A DNA stretch of 5,004 nt from Acidisphaera sp035272265 (GTDB lineage: Bacteria > Pseudomonadota > Alphaproteobacteria > Acetobacterales > Acetobacteraceae). The stretch lies in contig DATEQV010000540.1 of the NCBI GenBank assembly GCA_035272265.1, forward strand, positions 1 through 5,004, given 5' to 3'. Below, in pieces: positions 1 through 4,373 of the stretch; positions within the stretch are counted from its first letter, which is position 1; every line of letters begins with the position of its first letter. The notes beneath the pieces were generated by a model. That model did no database searches. It was not told the origin of the DNA and saw only the letters and a program-made list of their open reading frames with translations. The position numbers and the translations under genes were made by a program.

Positions 1-135
1 GGCTATAGCCAGTCGCTGCGTTTGTTGCCCGGCGCGATGGCCGCCAGCAACGACGGGCGCTCGGAGAACCGCTCCGAGGTCAAGCGCGCGCTGATCAATC
101 AGGCACTCGTCAAGCTCGACGGTATGTGCCGCTGA
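1..135 (+). CDS. C-terminal fragment of an unrecognised protein
   Basis: An open frame enters from the left edge in frame 1 and ends at TGA 133-135, giving the last 44 residues of a protein that begins outside the window. The tail is hydrophilic, with a charged stretch (SENRSEVKR) followed by a short amphipathic segment ending LVKLDGMCR. There is no membrane segment, signal or motif I can name, and I do not recognise the family. It runs convergent to the Fic gene, whose stop lies 60 bp away. Given the integrase to the right, it is probably cargo or backbone of the same mobile element, but that is inference. The frame is open throughout and uses G/C-rich third positions, which supports real coding, but so short a piece could also be a chance open frame. 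Confidence 0.5.
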   Translation, partial: GYSQSLRLLPGAMAASNDGRSENRSEVKRALINQALVKLDGMCR

Positions 136-146
136 TCGCACCGGGT

Positions 147-164
147 GATCCGCTGAGCGGGGTC
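147..164. terminator. possible bidirectional hairpin between convergent genes
   Basis: The 60-bp gap between the two convergent stops contains CCGC TGA GCGG (150-160). It is extended outward by GA/TC and a T-G wobble around one bulged G, giving about seven pairs with a 3-nt loop. The position suits a shared terminator. No T-run follows on either strand, so it is not a canonical Rho-independent terminator and could be chance. Confidence 0.2.
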
Positions 165-195
165 ATAGTCACGCACGGCCGTCAACTCGGCGCCA

Positions 196-1440
196 TCACG
201 CAGCGCGTGGTGGTCGCAGAGCCTCGTCAACCTCGGGCGGCAGATCGAGCGTCATGGCGACGCCGGCCGGCGCCCAGAGATGCGGGAACAGCCGCTCGCT
301 CTCGCCCAAGGGAAAGGCAATCCGCAGCGGGGCATCCTTCGCCCCGGTCAGTAGGCCCCGATCGACCAGGGGACGTATGAGCCGTCGCGCCTGGCGCTCG
401 CTCACGCCCAGCAACCCCGGGACACCACCCCGGGACACCACACCGAACAGCAGGGCCTGTTCCAGGAGTGGCTGCACTCGGGGATCGAGTCGTTTGCCGG
501 CAGCTTCAGCGGCAACGAACTCACCGACGCGGCCTGCAAGGGCTTCAGGCGCGAGCAGCGCCCGCATGAAACGGACCTGATCGATACAGGCGGCAAGAAA
601 GAAGCGGCAAAAATCCGCCAGCCGCCCATCGGATAGAATGCCCCGTCCGTCCAGCGCGCCCTGCGGCGGGTCGTCAGCCCGGGCCAAATAGGCGCGATAC
701 GCATCGACGTTGCGCGCCAAGCCGCGCGCCACAGACCATAACGGAGATCCGACCCCGGCCCGGCGTAGCAGCGCGTGCGAGAGCAACCGGGCGACCCGGC
801 CGTTGCCGTCGGAGAACGGGTGGACCCACAGCAAGCGATGATGCGAAGCGGCGACCGCCACCAGCCGTTCCGCCCGGCCGAAGCGTTCCGGCGCGTATTC
901 ATCGACGCGTGCCATCCAGCTCGATAGCTCATCAGCCGGCGGCGCGACGTGTGCGCCGACCTTCACGTTCCCTCCCCGCCACTGTCCCGGTATCACCTCG
1001 ACCCGGCGCACGCTTCCGAGTTCCTCGACCCACCGAAGGCTATCGGGGAGGCGATCATAGAATTGCCGGTGAATCTCGGCAGCCAGTGCGGACAACGGCT
1101 GGTTGGCGTCGATCGCATCCGTGTCGATGGCTGCCTGAACAGCGATATGCGCCGCCGCCTCGAGCTGGAGATCACGCCGCTTCGGCTCCGTCGCGAAATC
1201 GGCGTGGAGCGCGCGCTCGATATCGACGGGGAGCGTATCGTGGCCCTCGATCAGGTTGCTGTAGTAGCAGTTCATGCCGCGAACGAGGTCGCCCACGGCA
1301 GCGGCCGTTCCGGGCGCCAAGCGCCCGGCCAAGCCTGCCGCGTCCTCTCCCAGCAAGAAGGCGGCATCGCGCAGCCCCTTCCAGGCGGGATGGTCCTCAG
1401 CGGGAAGCAAGGTCAGGGAAGCTGGTCCGGCGTTTGGCAT
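196..1440 (-). CDS. Fic family protein, class II (probable protein AMP-transferase)
   Basis: 414 aa. Fic proteins usually transfer AMP from ATP onto a hydroxyl side chain of a target protein. The canonical motif HPFSDGNGRVAR is at residues 207-218: His207 would be the catalytic base, Asp211 the Mg-binding acid, and Gly212-Asn213-Gly214-Arg215 and Arg218 would bind phosphates. SNLIEG at 61-66 matches the (S/T)xxxE(G/N) inhibitory helix; being N-terminal and in the same chain makes this class II, with Glu65 expected to block ATP in the resting state. Residues about 325-390 look like a winged helix (GVSERQARRLIRPLVDRGLL), common after Fic cores. The ATG at 1440 is the only start possible: an in-frame TAG lies 30 bp upstream with no ATG, GTG or TTG between. 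No Shine-Dalgarno is visible. The gene stands alone, with no separate antitoxin. The target is unknown; cargo of the mobile element is inferred. Confidence 0.93.
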   Translation of the reverse strand: MPNAGPASLTLLPAEDHPAWKGLRDAAFLLGEDAAGLAGRLAPGTAAAVGDLVRGMNCYYSNLIEGHDTLPVDIERALHADFATEPKRRDLQLEAAAHIAVQAAIDTDAIDANQPLSALAAEIHRQFYDRLPDSLRWVEELGSVRRVEVIPGQWRGGNVKVGAHVAPPADELSSWMARVDEYAPERFGRAERLVAVAASHHRLLWVHPFSDGNGRVARLLSHALLRRAGVGSPLWSVARGLARNVDAYRAYLARADDPPQGALDGRGILSDGRLADFCRFFLAACIDQVRFMRALLAPEALAGRVGEFVAAEAAGKRLDPRVQPLLEQALLFGVVSRGGVPGLLGVSERQARRLIRPLVDRGLLTGAKDAPLRIAFPLGESERLFPHLWAPAGVAMTLDLPPEVDEALRPPRAA

Positions 1441-1457
1441 GGCGAGATGGCCGGCTG

Positions 1458-1486
1458 AATAGACGAGCTATCAAGCTGAATTACAA
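1458..1486 (-). promoter_or_regulatory. possible sigma-70-type promoter for the Fic gene
   Basis: Reading leftward on the minus strand, TTGTAA (1481-1486) and TCTATT (1458-1463) are separated by exactly 17 bp. Each matches the consensus -35 and -10 hexamers at 4 of 6 positions. Transcription would begin only about 10 nt before the Fic ATG, which would fit the lack of a Shine-Dalgarno. The patch is AT-richer than its surroundings. The match is weak and purely by eye. Confidence 0.3.
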
Positions 1487-1620
1487 GAATGAATCCGATT
1501 TTCGTGAGCGGATATGGCCGGCTTCATGGCCGGCTCGACCAGTAGGGCTGTAAAGCCGCCCGTCCGAGCTCAACCTGCCGGGGCTAACGCCACTGCCGAA
1601 CACTTGAGCCGTCAGAAGCC

Positions 1621-1851
1621 TCATCCCGCCGCGATCGTCGCCAACGACCGGCGGGTACGCCGGATAGGAGCCTGATCCCGCCACGGCCTCGCACGAGGCC
1701 GCCCGCGCAGCGGGTAGGCCGCTGCGTAAATCGGGGCAAGCCGAACCATCTCCGCCGTCACGGCGACCCGCCGATCCGCCGGAAGGCGGTAATGGCGCGA
1801 TGATCGCAGGATCGTTATCGCCGGCAATCGCCCCTTGAGGCTTCCCGCCAC
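1621..1851 (-). CDS. doubtful small hypothetical ORF, 76 aa
   Basis: This frame would start at GTG 1851 and end at TGA 1621. It encodes a basic 76-aa peptide, about one fifth Arg, with a moderately hydrophobic middle (MVRLAPIYAAAYPLRG). About three quarters of third positions are G or C. That is near the value I see in the start of the Fic gene, so coding cannot be excluded. Against it: no Shine-Dalgarno before the GTG, high Arg content typical of chance frames in GC-rich DNA, and several perfect hairpins inside the frame that could be the real reason for sequence constraint. I do not recognise a family. It is listed only because nothing better explains the stretch. Confidence 0.2.
   Translation of the reverse strand: MAGSLKGRLPAITILRSSRHYRLPADRRVAVTAEMVRLAPIYAAAYPLRGRPRARPWRDQAPIRRTRRSLATIAAG
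1648..1789. other. cluster of four small perfect hairpins
   Basis: Four short inverted repeats lie within 142 bp. CCGGCG-GGTA-CGCCGG is at 1648-1663, GGCCTC-GCAC-GAGGCC at 1685-1700, CGCAGCGG-GTAGG-CCGCTGCG at 1706-1726 and CCGCC-GGAA-GGCGG at 1776-1789. Stems are 6, 6, 8 and 5 bp with no mismatch; the last has a GNRA-type loop on the plus strand. GC-rich DNA forms short stems by chance, but four perfect ones with 4-5-nt loops this close suggest a structured RNA or a set of protein-binding dyads. There are no T-runs, so these are not ordinary terminators. Confidence 0.4.
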
Positions 1852-1876
1852 TTGCCGTTCGCAAACCGCTTAGTCG

Positions 1877-1898
1877 GCGGTTGCCCTTGGGCAGCCGC
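1877..1898. other. 22-bp near-perfect palindrome between the first two 11-mer repeats
   Basis: The arms are GCGG-T-TGCCC and GGGCA-G-CCGC around a TT centre. That gives nine Watson-Crick pairs plus one T-G wobble (1881 with 1894). As DNA it could be an operator dyad; as RNA it would be a stable hairpin. No T-run follows on either strand. It sits midway between the 11-mer copies at 1854 and 1914. Confidence 0.45.
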
Positions 1899-1917
1899 GA
1901 TGAGCCCGCGATTGCCG

Positions 1918-1937
1918 TTCGCAAGCTTGCTCGCGAA
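1918..1937. promoter_or_regulatory. imperfect dyad containing the exact palindrome GCAAGCTTGC
   Basis: The second 11-mer copy runs into GCAAGCTTGC (1921-1930), an exact 10-bp palindrome. It is flanked so that TTCGC (1918-1922) mirrors GCGAA (1933-1937). A second half-site matching at 13 of 14 positions in inverted orientation lies at 2130-2143. A regulator binding site is a reasonable guess; no gene start lies immediately downstream. Confidence 0.35.
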
Positions 1938-2320
1938 GACGGGGCCGCACGAATTCGATTTTGACAACTGCCTGACAGTACTGAGGGAGAGACCGGTGGA
2001 CCTATGCCGAGTACGACGGCGCTCCGCATTCCGCGTCCGGCGACCCGGGCCAGGTCATCGCGTCAGCACCCGCGCGCAGTCGCCGTTCGCAAGATGCGTT
2101 GGCACCATCCCGCGCATGCCAGCCACCGCTCGCGAACAAGCTTCTCTCAATACACTACGGCATCTCTCCGCTGTCGCGACTGCCCCTGTCGCTACGCTCT
2201 GCGCTCGCTGGCTGCCGGAGCGCACTTCATGCGGCGCCGGCGTACCGGCTTGTGACGTGGTCATCGCCGTTCGCAGAGCCCTGTGCTCTTGGGGCCATCC
2301 CAGTAGCCCGGAGAACTAAC

Positions 2321-2419
2321 GTGCTTACGCGCAGAGTTTCCCTGGTCCTCATAGCCGTTGCCTCAAACAGCGCCCTGTCCGAACGCTCTCGTGACTTTCC
2401 TTGTCAGCGCCGCAGTTGA
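2321..2419 (+). CDS. possible mini-ORF (32 aa) with signal-like start, or truncated remnant
   Basis: A GTG at 2321 follows GGAG with a 7-nt gap, the best Shine-Dalgarno placement in this gene-poor region. The frame stops at TGA 2417-2419. The peptide starts with basic residues and a hydrophobic run (MLTRRVSLVLIAVA), then turns polar and Arg-rich. That looks like a signal peptide or short membrane anchor with no mature domain. It may be a chance frame, a real small membrane peptide, or the surviving start of a secreted or transfer protein whose remainder was lost. I cannot name a family. The same frame extends upstream to 2099, but that part looks non-coding. Confidence 0.25.
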   Translation: MLTRRVSLVLIAVASNSALSERSRDFPCQRRS

Positions 2420-2447
2420 TCGGTCGCCGCAGGAGATTGGGCCTCGC

Positions 2448-2489
2448 ATGACCTCGCCCCGCTTGCCGGATCGGAGAGGGCCGACGTGA
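2448..2489 (+). CDS. possible 13-aa leader overlapping the start of the HTH gene
   Basis: ATG 2448 opens a 13-codon frame (MTSPRLPDRRGPT) whose TGA (2487-2489) overlaps the GTG start of the next gene (2486-2488), the overlap seen in translational coupling. An AGGAG lies upstream at 2431-2435, but its 12-nt gap to the ATG is longer than ideal. This could be a coupling leader, the end of a decayed gene in the same frame (open back to a TGA at 2391), or chance. Confidence 0.2.
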   Translation: MTSPRLPDRRGPT

Positions 2490-2845
2490 CGATAGAGCGC
2501 GAGGGGCCGCCAGGGCTTGGCATCGTCAACGACGAACTGGCGTTGGCGCTCGGCCGCGCGCTGTTGCGGGTGATCATCGAGCACTTGCCCAAGGCCGAGC
2601 CCGCGCTGGCGCCGGCCGAACCGCAGGCGCCCGACCCGCTTGAAGGCCGCGTGACCGTCTCGCTATCCGAGGCAGTGCAGCTCAGCGGACGGTCACGGAC
2701 GTGGTGGTTCGAAGCGCGCCGCGACGGTCGGGTCAAGGCAGTTCGGGTCGGCGGCGTCGACATGATCCCGACCACGGAACTGCGCCGTATTCAGCGCCTT
2801 GGAACGCGGCCTCCGAAGCGACAGCACTCAAGCTCGACTGCGTGA
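2486..2845 (+). CDS. excisionase/AlpA-like helix-turn-helix DNA-binding protein
   Basis: 119 aa. Residues about 57-101 follow the pattern of MerR-type helix-turn-helix domains of excisionases and AlpA regulators: VSLSEAVQLSGRSRTWWFEARR forms the turn region, then RDGRVKAVRVGGVDMIPTTEL gives the wing and final helix, where family members typically read DGxLxAxKVGxRxxxP. Such proteins bind attachment-site DNA and favour excision, or regulate the integrase. The N-terminal half has an amphipathic helix (residues about 16-34) and an Ala/Pro linker (37-52) with no domain I recognise; the C-terminus is a basic, Ser-rich tail. It starts at GTG with AGAGGG about 6 nt upstream. It converges on the integrase with 50 bp between stops, supporting a role in the same element. 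A function as transcriptional regulator rather than excisionase is equally possible. Confidence 0.8.
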   Translation: MTIEREGPPGLGIVNDELALALGRALLRVIIEHLPKAEPALAPAEPQAPDPLEGRVTVSLSEAVQLSGRSRTWWFEARRDGRVKAVRVGGVDMIPTTELRRIQRLGTRPPKRQHSSSTA

Positions 2846-2895
2846 CGCTCCGATCCGGCTTCCAGTGACGTCTGGCGGCTGTTCAAGTGGCACGT

Positions 2896-4095
2896 TCAGC
2901 TGCGGCGGCGGGCGCTTCCGATCTCCGATCCGGTCACGAAGGTGCCCCACCGCTCCATCACCGCGCGGCGCTGCTCCAAAAGATCGGACCGCTGGTACGC
3001 GCGGGTGACCGGGGCCGCCCGATGGGCGAGCGCGGCCTCGGCGATCTCATGCGAAACACCCGTATCGGCGGCCCAGCTTCGGAACGCGCTGCGCATCCCG
3101 TGCGCGGTGCTGTCCACCCCGGAGCGTTCGAGGATGCGGAGCATTGACGCGGTGCTGATCGGCCGGTCCTTCCGCGTCAGGCTCGGGAACACGTGCGCGT
3201 TGAGACGCACGGCGGCGAGCTGGCGCAACAGGACAATTGCGGGATCCGTCAGCGGCACGCGATGAGTGCGGCGCGTCTTCGACCTCGAGCCGCCGATGGT
3301 CCAAAGCCGGCGATCGAAGTCGACCTCGCCCCAGGTCGCCTCCGCAATCTCCGACGGGCGGGCTGCGGTCAGCATCGCGAACCGAAGGGCCATCGGCGCG
3401 ATGCCGCCCCGCTCGGCCAAATCTCGCCACAACGCCGGCGCCTCACCCCAGGCGATCGCTCGCACGTGCTGCGGCTGCCGGACCTGCGACGGGCGAGGCA
3501 GGATCGCGCTCAAATTGGAGCGCCACAAGAACGGATTGCCCGCCTGACGGTCGCGCCATCCTCTGGCGACCGCGTGGTCGAGCACCGCCTCGGCGACCCG
3601 CCTCGCCTTGCCGGCGCGCACCGGAATTCGCGGCCAAAGCGGGCGCAAGGCCCGGAGCGCATCGTCGACGGAGAGGCTGGCGACCGGCACCTGCCCGAGC
3701 TGGCGGCAAAGCAACCTGCACAGCCCCTCCACCGAGCTGACCGTGCGCGGACGCCAGCCCGCCCTGCGGTCGCCGATGTACTCGCTGCAGGCCGCCTCGA
3801 ACGTGCGGCTCACGCCCGCCTTCGCCTGCACGCCCTGGCGCTTCGCCGCCAACGGGTCGACCCCCTGCGCAAGGAGGCGACGCGCATCGGCGGCGCGGTC
3901 CCTCGCTTGCGCAAGCGAGACGGCCGGAAAGGGCCCGAGGCCCATCGCCCCGCGCACCCCGTTGCACTCATAGTTGAACGTCCAGCTTCGCGAGCCGGTC
4001 GGCTTCACTTCGAGGATCAGCGAACCGCCGTCCGAGTGCCGGCCTGGGGGGAGTCTGGGGATGTCGTGGACGCGGAGCTTGCCGACCGTGCGCAT
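2896..4095 (-). CDS. tyrosine-type site-specific integrase, P4/CP4-57 family
   Basis: 399 aa from ATG 4095. A TTG at 4146 would add 17 residues. I prefer the ATG because this family normally reaches its SDGG motif about 20 residues in, as here; neither start has a clear Shine-Dalgarno. Numbered from the TTG, the order is: N-terminal arm-binding domain (about 25-105; SDGGSLILEV, GSRSW, LGPFPAVSLAQARDRA), core-binding domain (about 112-210), catalytic domain (about 228-400). All active-site residues are present: Arg263 (TAARPSEI), Lys290 (SRSKTRRTHR), His349 and Arg352 (HGMRSAFRSWA), His375 (LAHR) and nucleophile Tyr384 (TRAYQRSD). It would integrate and excise the element by strand exchange. 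It lies just downstream of the tRNA-Glu 3' end and in the same orientation, the usual layout for islands inserted in tRNA genes. Length and motifs indicate an intact gene. Confidence 0.95.
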   Translation of the reverse strand: MRTVGKLRVHDIPRLPPGRHSDGGSLILEVKPTGSRSWTFNYECNGVRGAMGLGPFPAVSLAQARDRAADARRLLAQGVDPLAAKRQGVQAKAGVSRTFEAACSEYIGDRRAGWRPRTVSSVEGLCRLLCRQLGQVPVASLSVDDALRALRPLWPRIPVRAGKARRVAEAVLDHAVARGWRDRQAGNPFLWRSNLSAILPRPSQVRQPQHVRAIAWGEAPALWRDLAERGGIAPMALRFAMLTAARPSEIAEATWGEVDFDRRLWTIGGSRSKTRRTHRVPLTDPAIVLLRQLAAVRLNAHVFPSLTRKDRPISTASMLRILERSGVDSTAHGMRSAFRSWAADTGVSHEIAEAALAHRAAPVTRAYQRSDLLEQRRAVMERWGTFVTGSEIGSARRRS

Positions 4096-4097
4096 GT

Positions 4098-4115
4098 GGG
4101 ATTCGAACCTGTGCT
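4098..4115 (-). repeat. tRNA-Glu T-arm-like sequence at the integrase start
   Basis: This 18-bp segment matches the T-arm of tRNA-Glu (4252-4269) at 16 positions in the same orientation, including an unbroken 12-bp run (GGTTCGAATCCC read on the minus strand). It ends two bases before the integrase ATG. The flanks cannot form a full T-stem, so it is not a second tRNA gene. It may be an old attachment-site remnant or a chance match to a widely shared T-loop sequence. Confidence 0.45.
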
Positions 4116-4146
4116 CTGTCCCCGGTTTCGGTTTGGACGGTGCCAA

Positions 4147-4229
4147 TCCGGCGTGAACAGCTTGACGGGCAGAATACCCTGAAAACCTTGAGTTTGTCGT
4201 GCTTTATGAACGCCACCGTTCACGCCGGA
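4147..4229. repeat. perfect 12-bp inverted repeat spanning the tRNA-int gap
   Basis: The arms TCCGGCGTGAAC (4147-4158) and GTTCACGCCGGA (4218-4229) are exact reverse complements separated by 59 bp. The position between tRNA-Glu and the integrase suggests arm-type binding sites for the integrase or excisionase, or an operator for integrase expression. A 12-bp perfect match over this distance is unlikely by chance. Confidence 0.6.
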
Positions 4230-4236
4230 ACGTGGC
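4212..4236 (-). terminator. hairpin just downstream of tRNA-Glu, possible terminator
   Basis: GCCAC-c-GTTC, loop ACGCCG, GAAC-GTGGC on the plus strand forms nine pairs with one bulged C. On the minus strand it begins 3 nt after the tRNA CCA, where a tRNA terminator would lie. No T-run follows, so termination or 3'-end processing is only possible. Its stem shares bases with the right arm of the 12-bp inverted repeat, so the two structures are mutually exclusive. Confidence 0.35.
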
Positions 4237-4238
4237 CT

Positions 4239-4314
4239 TGGCGTCCCGTACGGGATTCGAACCCGTGTTACCAACGTGAAAGGCTGGTGTCCTGGGCCTC
4301 TAGACGAACGGGAC
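4239..4314 (-). tRNA. tRNA-Glu (anticodon TTC), CCA encoded
   Basis: A full cloverleaf is visible on the minus strand. The acceptor arms GTCCCGT (4314-4308) and ACGGGAC (4249-4243) pair perfectly. The D-arm begins GTCTAGAGG. The anticodon stem is CCAGC/GTTGG with one G-U pair, around loop CTTTCAC with anticodon TTC (4280-4278). The T-arm is ACGGG-TTCGAAT-CCCGT. The discriminator is G4242, and CCA is encoded at 4241-4239. The gene is intact although an integrase lies immediately downstream, as expected when the incoming element restores the tRNA 3' end. It lies 59 bp after recJ in the same direction. Confidence 0.97.
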
Positions 4315-4373
4315 AAGGCGGCGGTGGGTAGCGGAGGGGGTCCCCTCGGTCAAGGAACCACCACGCAACCGCC

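Larger units (their letters stand above)
1854..2275 (+). repeat. four dispersed copies of the 11-mer GCCGTTCGCAA
   Basis: Copies are at 1854-1864, 1914-1924, 2082-2092 (all exact) and 2266-2275 (first ten bases, then G). The first two share two more bases (TTGCCGTTCGCAA) and begin exactly 60 bp apart. The next spacings are 168 and 184 bp. All are in the same orientation, and none occurs in the recognised genes of the window. An exact 11-mer three times in 240 bp is unlikely by chance. Binding sites for an element-encoded replication, partition or regulatory protein are possible; the spacing is too irregular for classical iterons. Confidence 0.6.
1441..2485. other. about 1 kb without a convincing gene, rich in repeats and hairpins
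   Basis: No open frame here reads like a known protein. The candidates on both strands overlap each other and are rich in Arg, Ala, Pro and Ser, as expected of antisense or chance frames in GC-rich DNA. The region instead carries small perfect hairpins (1648-1789), a 22-bp near-perfect palindrome (1877-1898), four copies of an 11-mer (1854-2275), a 10-bp exact palindrome (1921-1930) and a 14-bp inverted partner (2130-2143). It lies between the Fic gene and the excisionase-like gene. It could be a regulatory, replication or transfer locus of the element, an untranslated RNA, or decayed genes; the sequence alone does not decide. Confidence 0.6.
4096..4238. other. probable attachment-site region (att) of the integrated element
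   Basis: This gap separates the 3' CCA of tRNA-Glu from the integrase. P4-type integrases typically recombine at the 3' end of a tRNA gene and stay beside it, so one att site should lie at the tRNA 3' end with arm-type integrase sites in this gap. It holds a 12-bp inverted repeat, a hairpin beside the tRNA and a T-arm-like segment. On the minus strand TATTCT (4172-4177) could be a -10 box for the integrase, but I see no good -35. The matching distal att copy is not in the window, so the exact core cannot be set. Confidence 0.6.

Noticed and set aside
949..1458. Plus-strand open frame opposite the Fic gene
   Set aside because: It is a shadow of the Fic coding strand; the Fic motif on the minus strand is unambiguous.
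1961..1989. TTGACA at 1961 as a promoter -35 box
   Set aside because: At 16-18 bp downstream the sequence is GAGGGA, AGGGAG or GGGAGA, with no -10 resemblance and no gene start nearby.
1481..2029. 182-codon minus-strand open frame
   Set aside because: It overlaps the frame above and the hairpin cluster, has low-complexity Gly/Ser/Ala/Arg composition and no motif. It is most likely a chance frame in GC-rich DNA.
1854..2275. CRISPR array
   Set aside because: The repeat unit is only 11 bp, spacing is irregular (60, 168, 184 bp) and no cas gene is present.
1852..2319. 155-codon plus-strand open frame through the repeat region
   Set aside because: It would need a TTG start with no Shine-Dalgarno, has no recognisable domain and is rich in Arg, Ala, Pro and Cys like a chance frame. 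Three repeats share its frame but the fourth does not.
4096..4146. Second tRNA gene at the integrase start
   Set aside because: Only a T-arm-like core is present. The stem bases do not pair beyond two or three, and no acceptor or anticodon arm can be drawn.
3193..4182. Long plus-strand open frame (329 codons) opposite the integrase
   Set aside because: It is the antisense shadow of the integrase, whose catalytic residues are all intact. Composition is Arg/Ala/Pro-rich with no domain.
4334..4347. GAGGG-GGTC-CCCTC hairpin between recJ and tRNA-Glu as a recJ terminator
   Set aside because: The stem is only 5 bp and no T-run follows on the minus strand; termination there cannot be supported.
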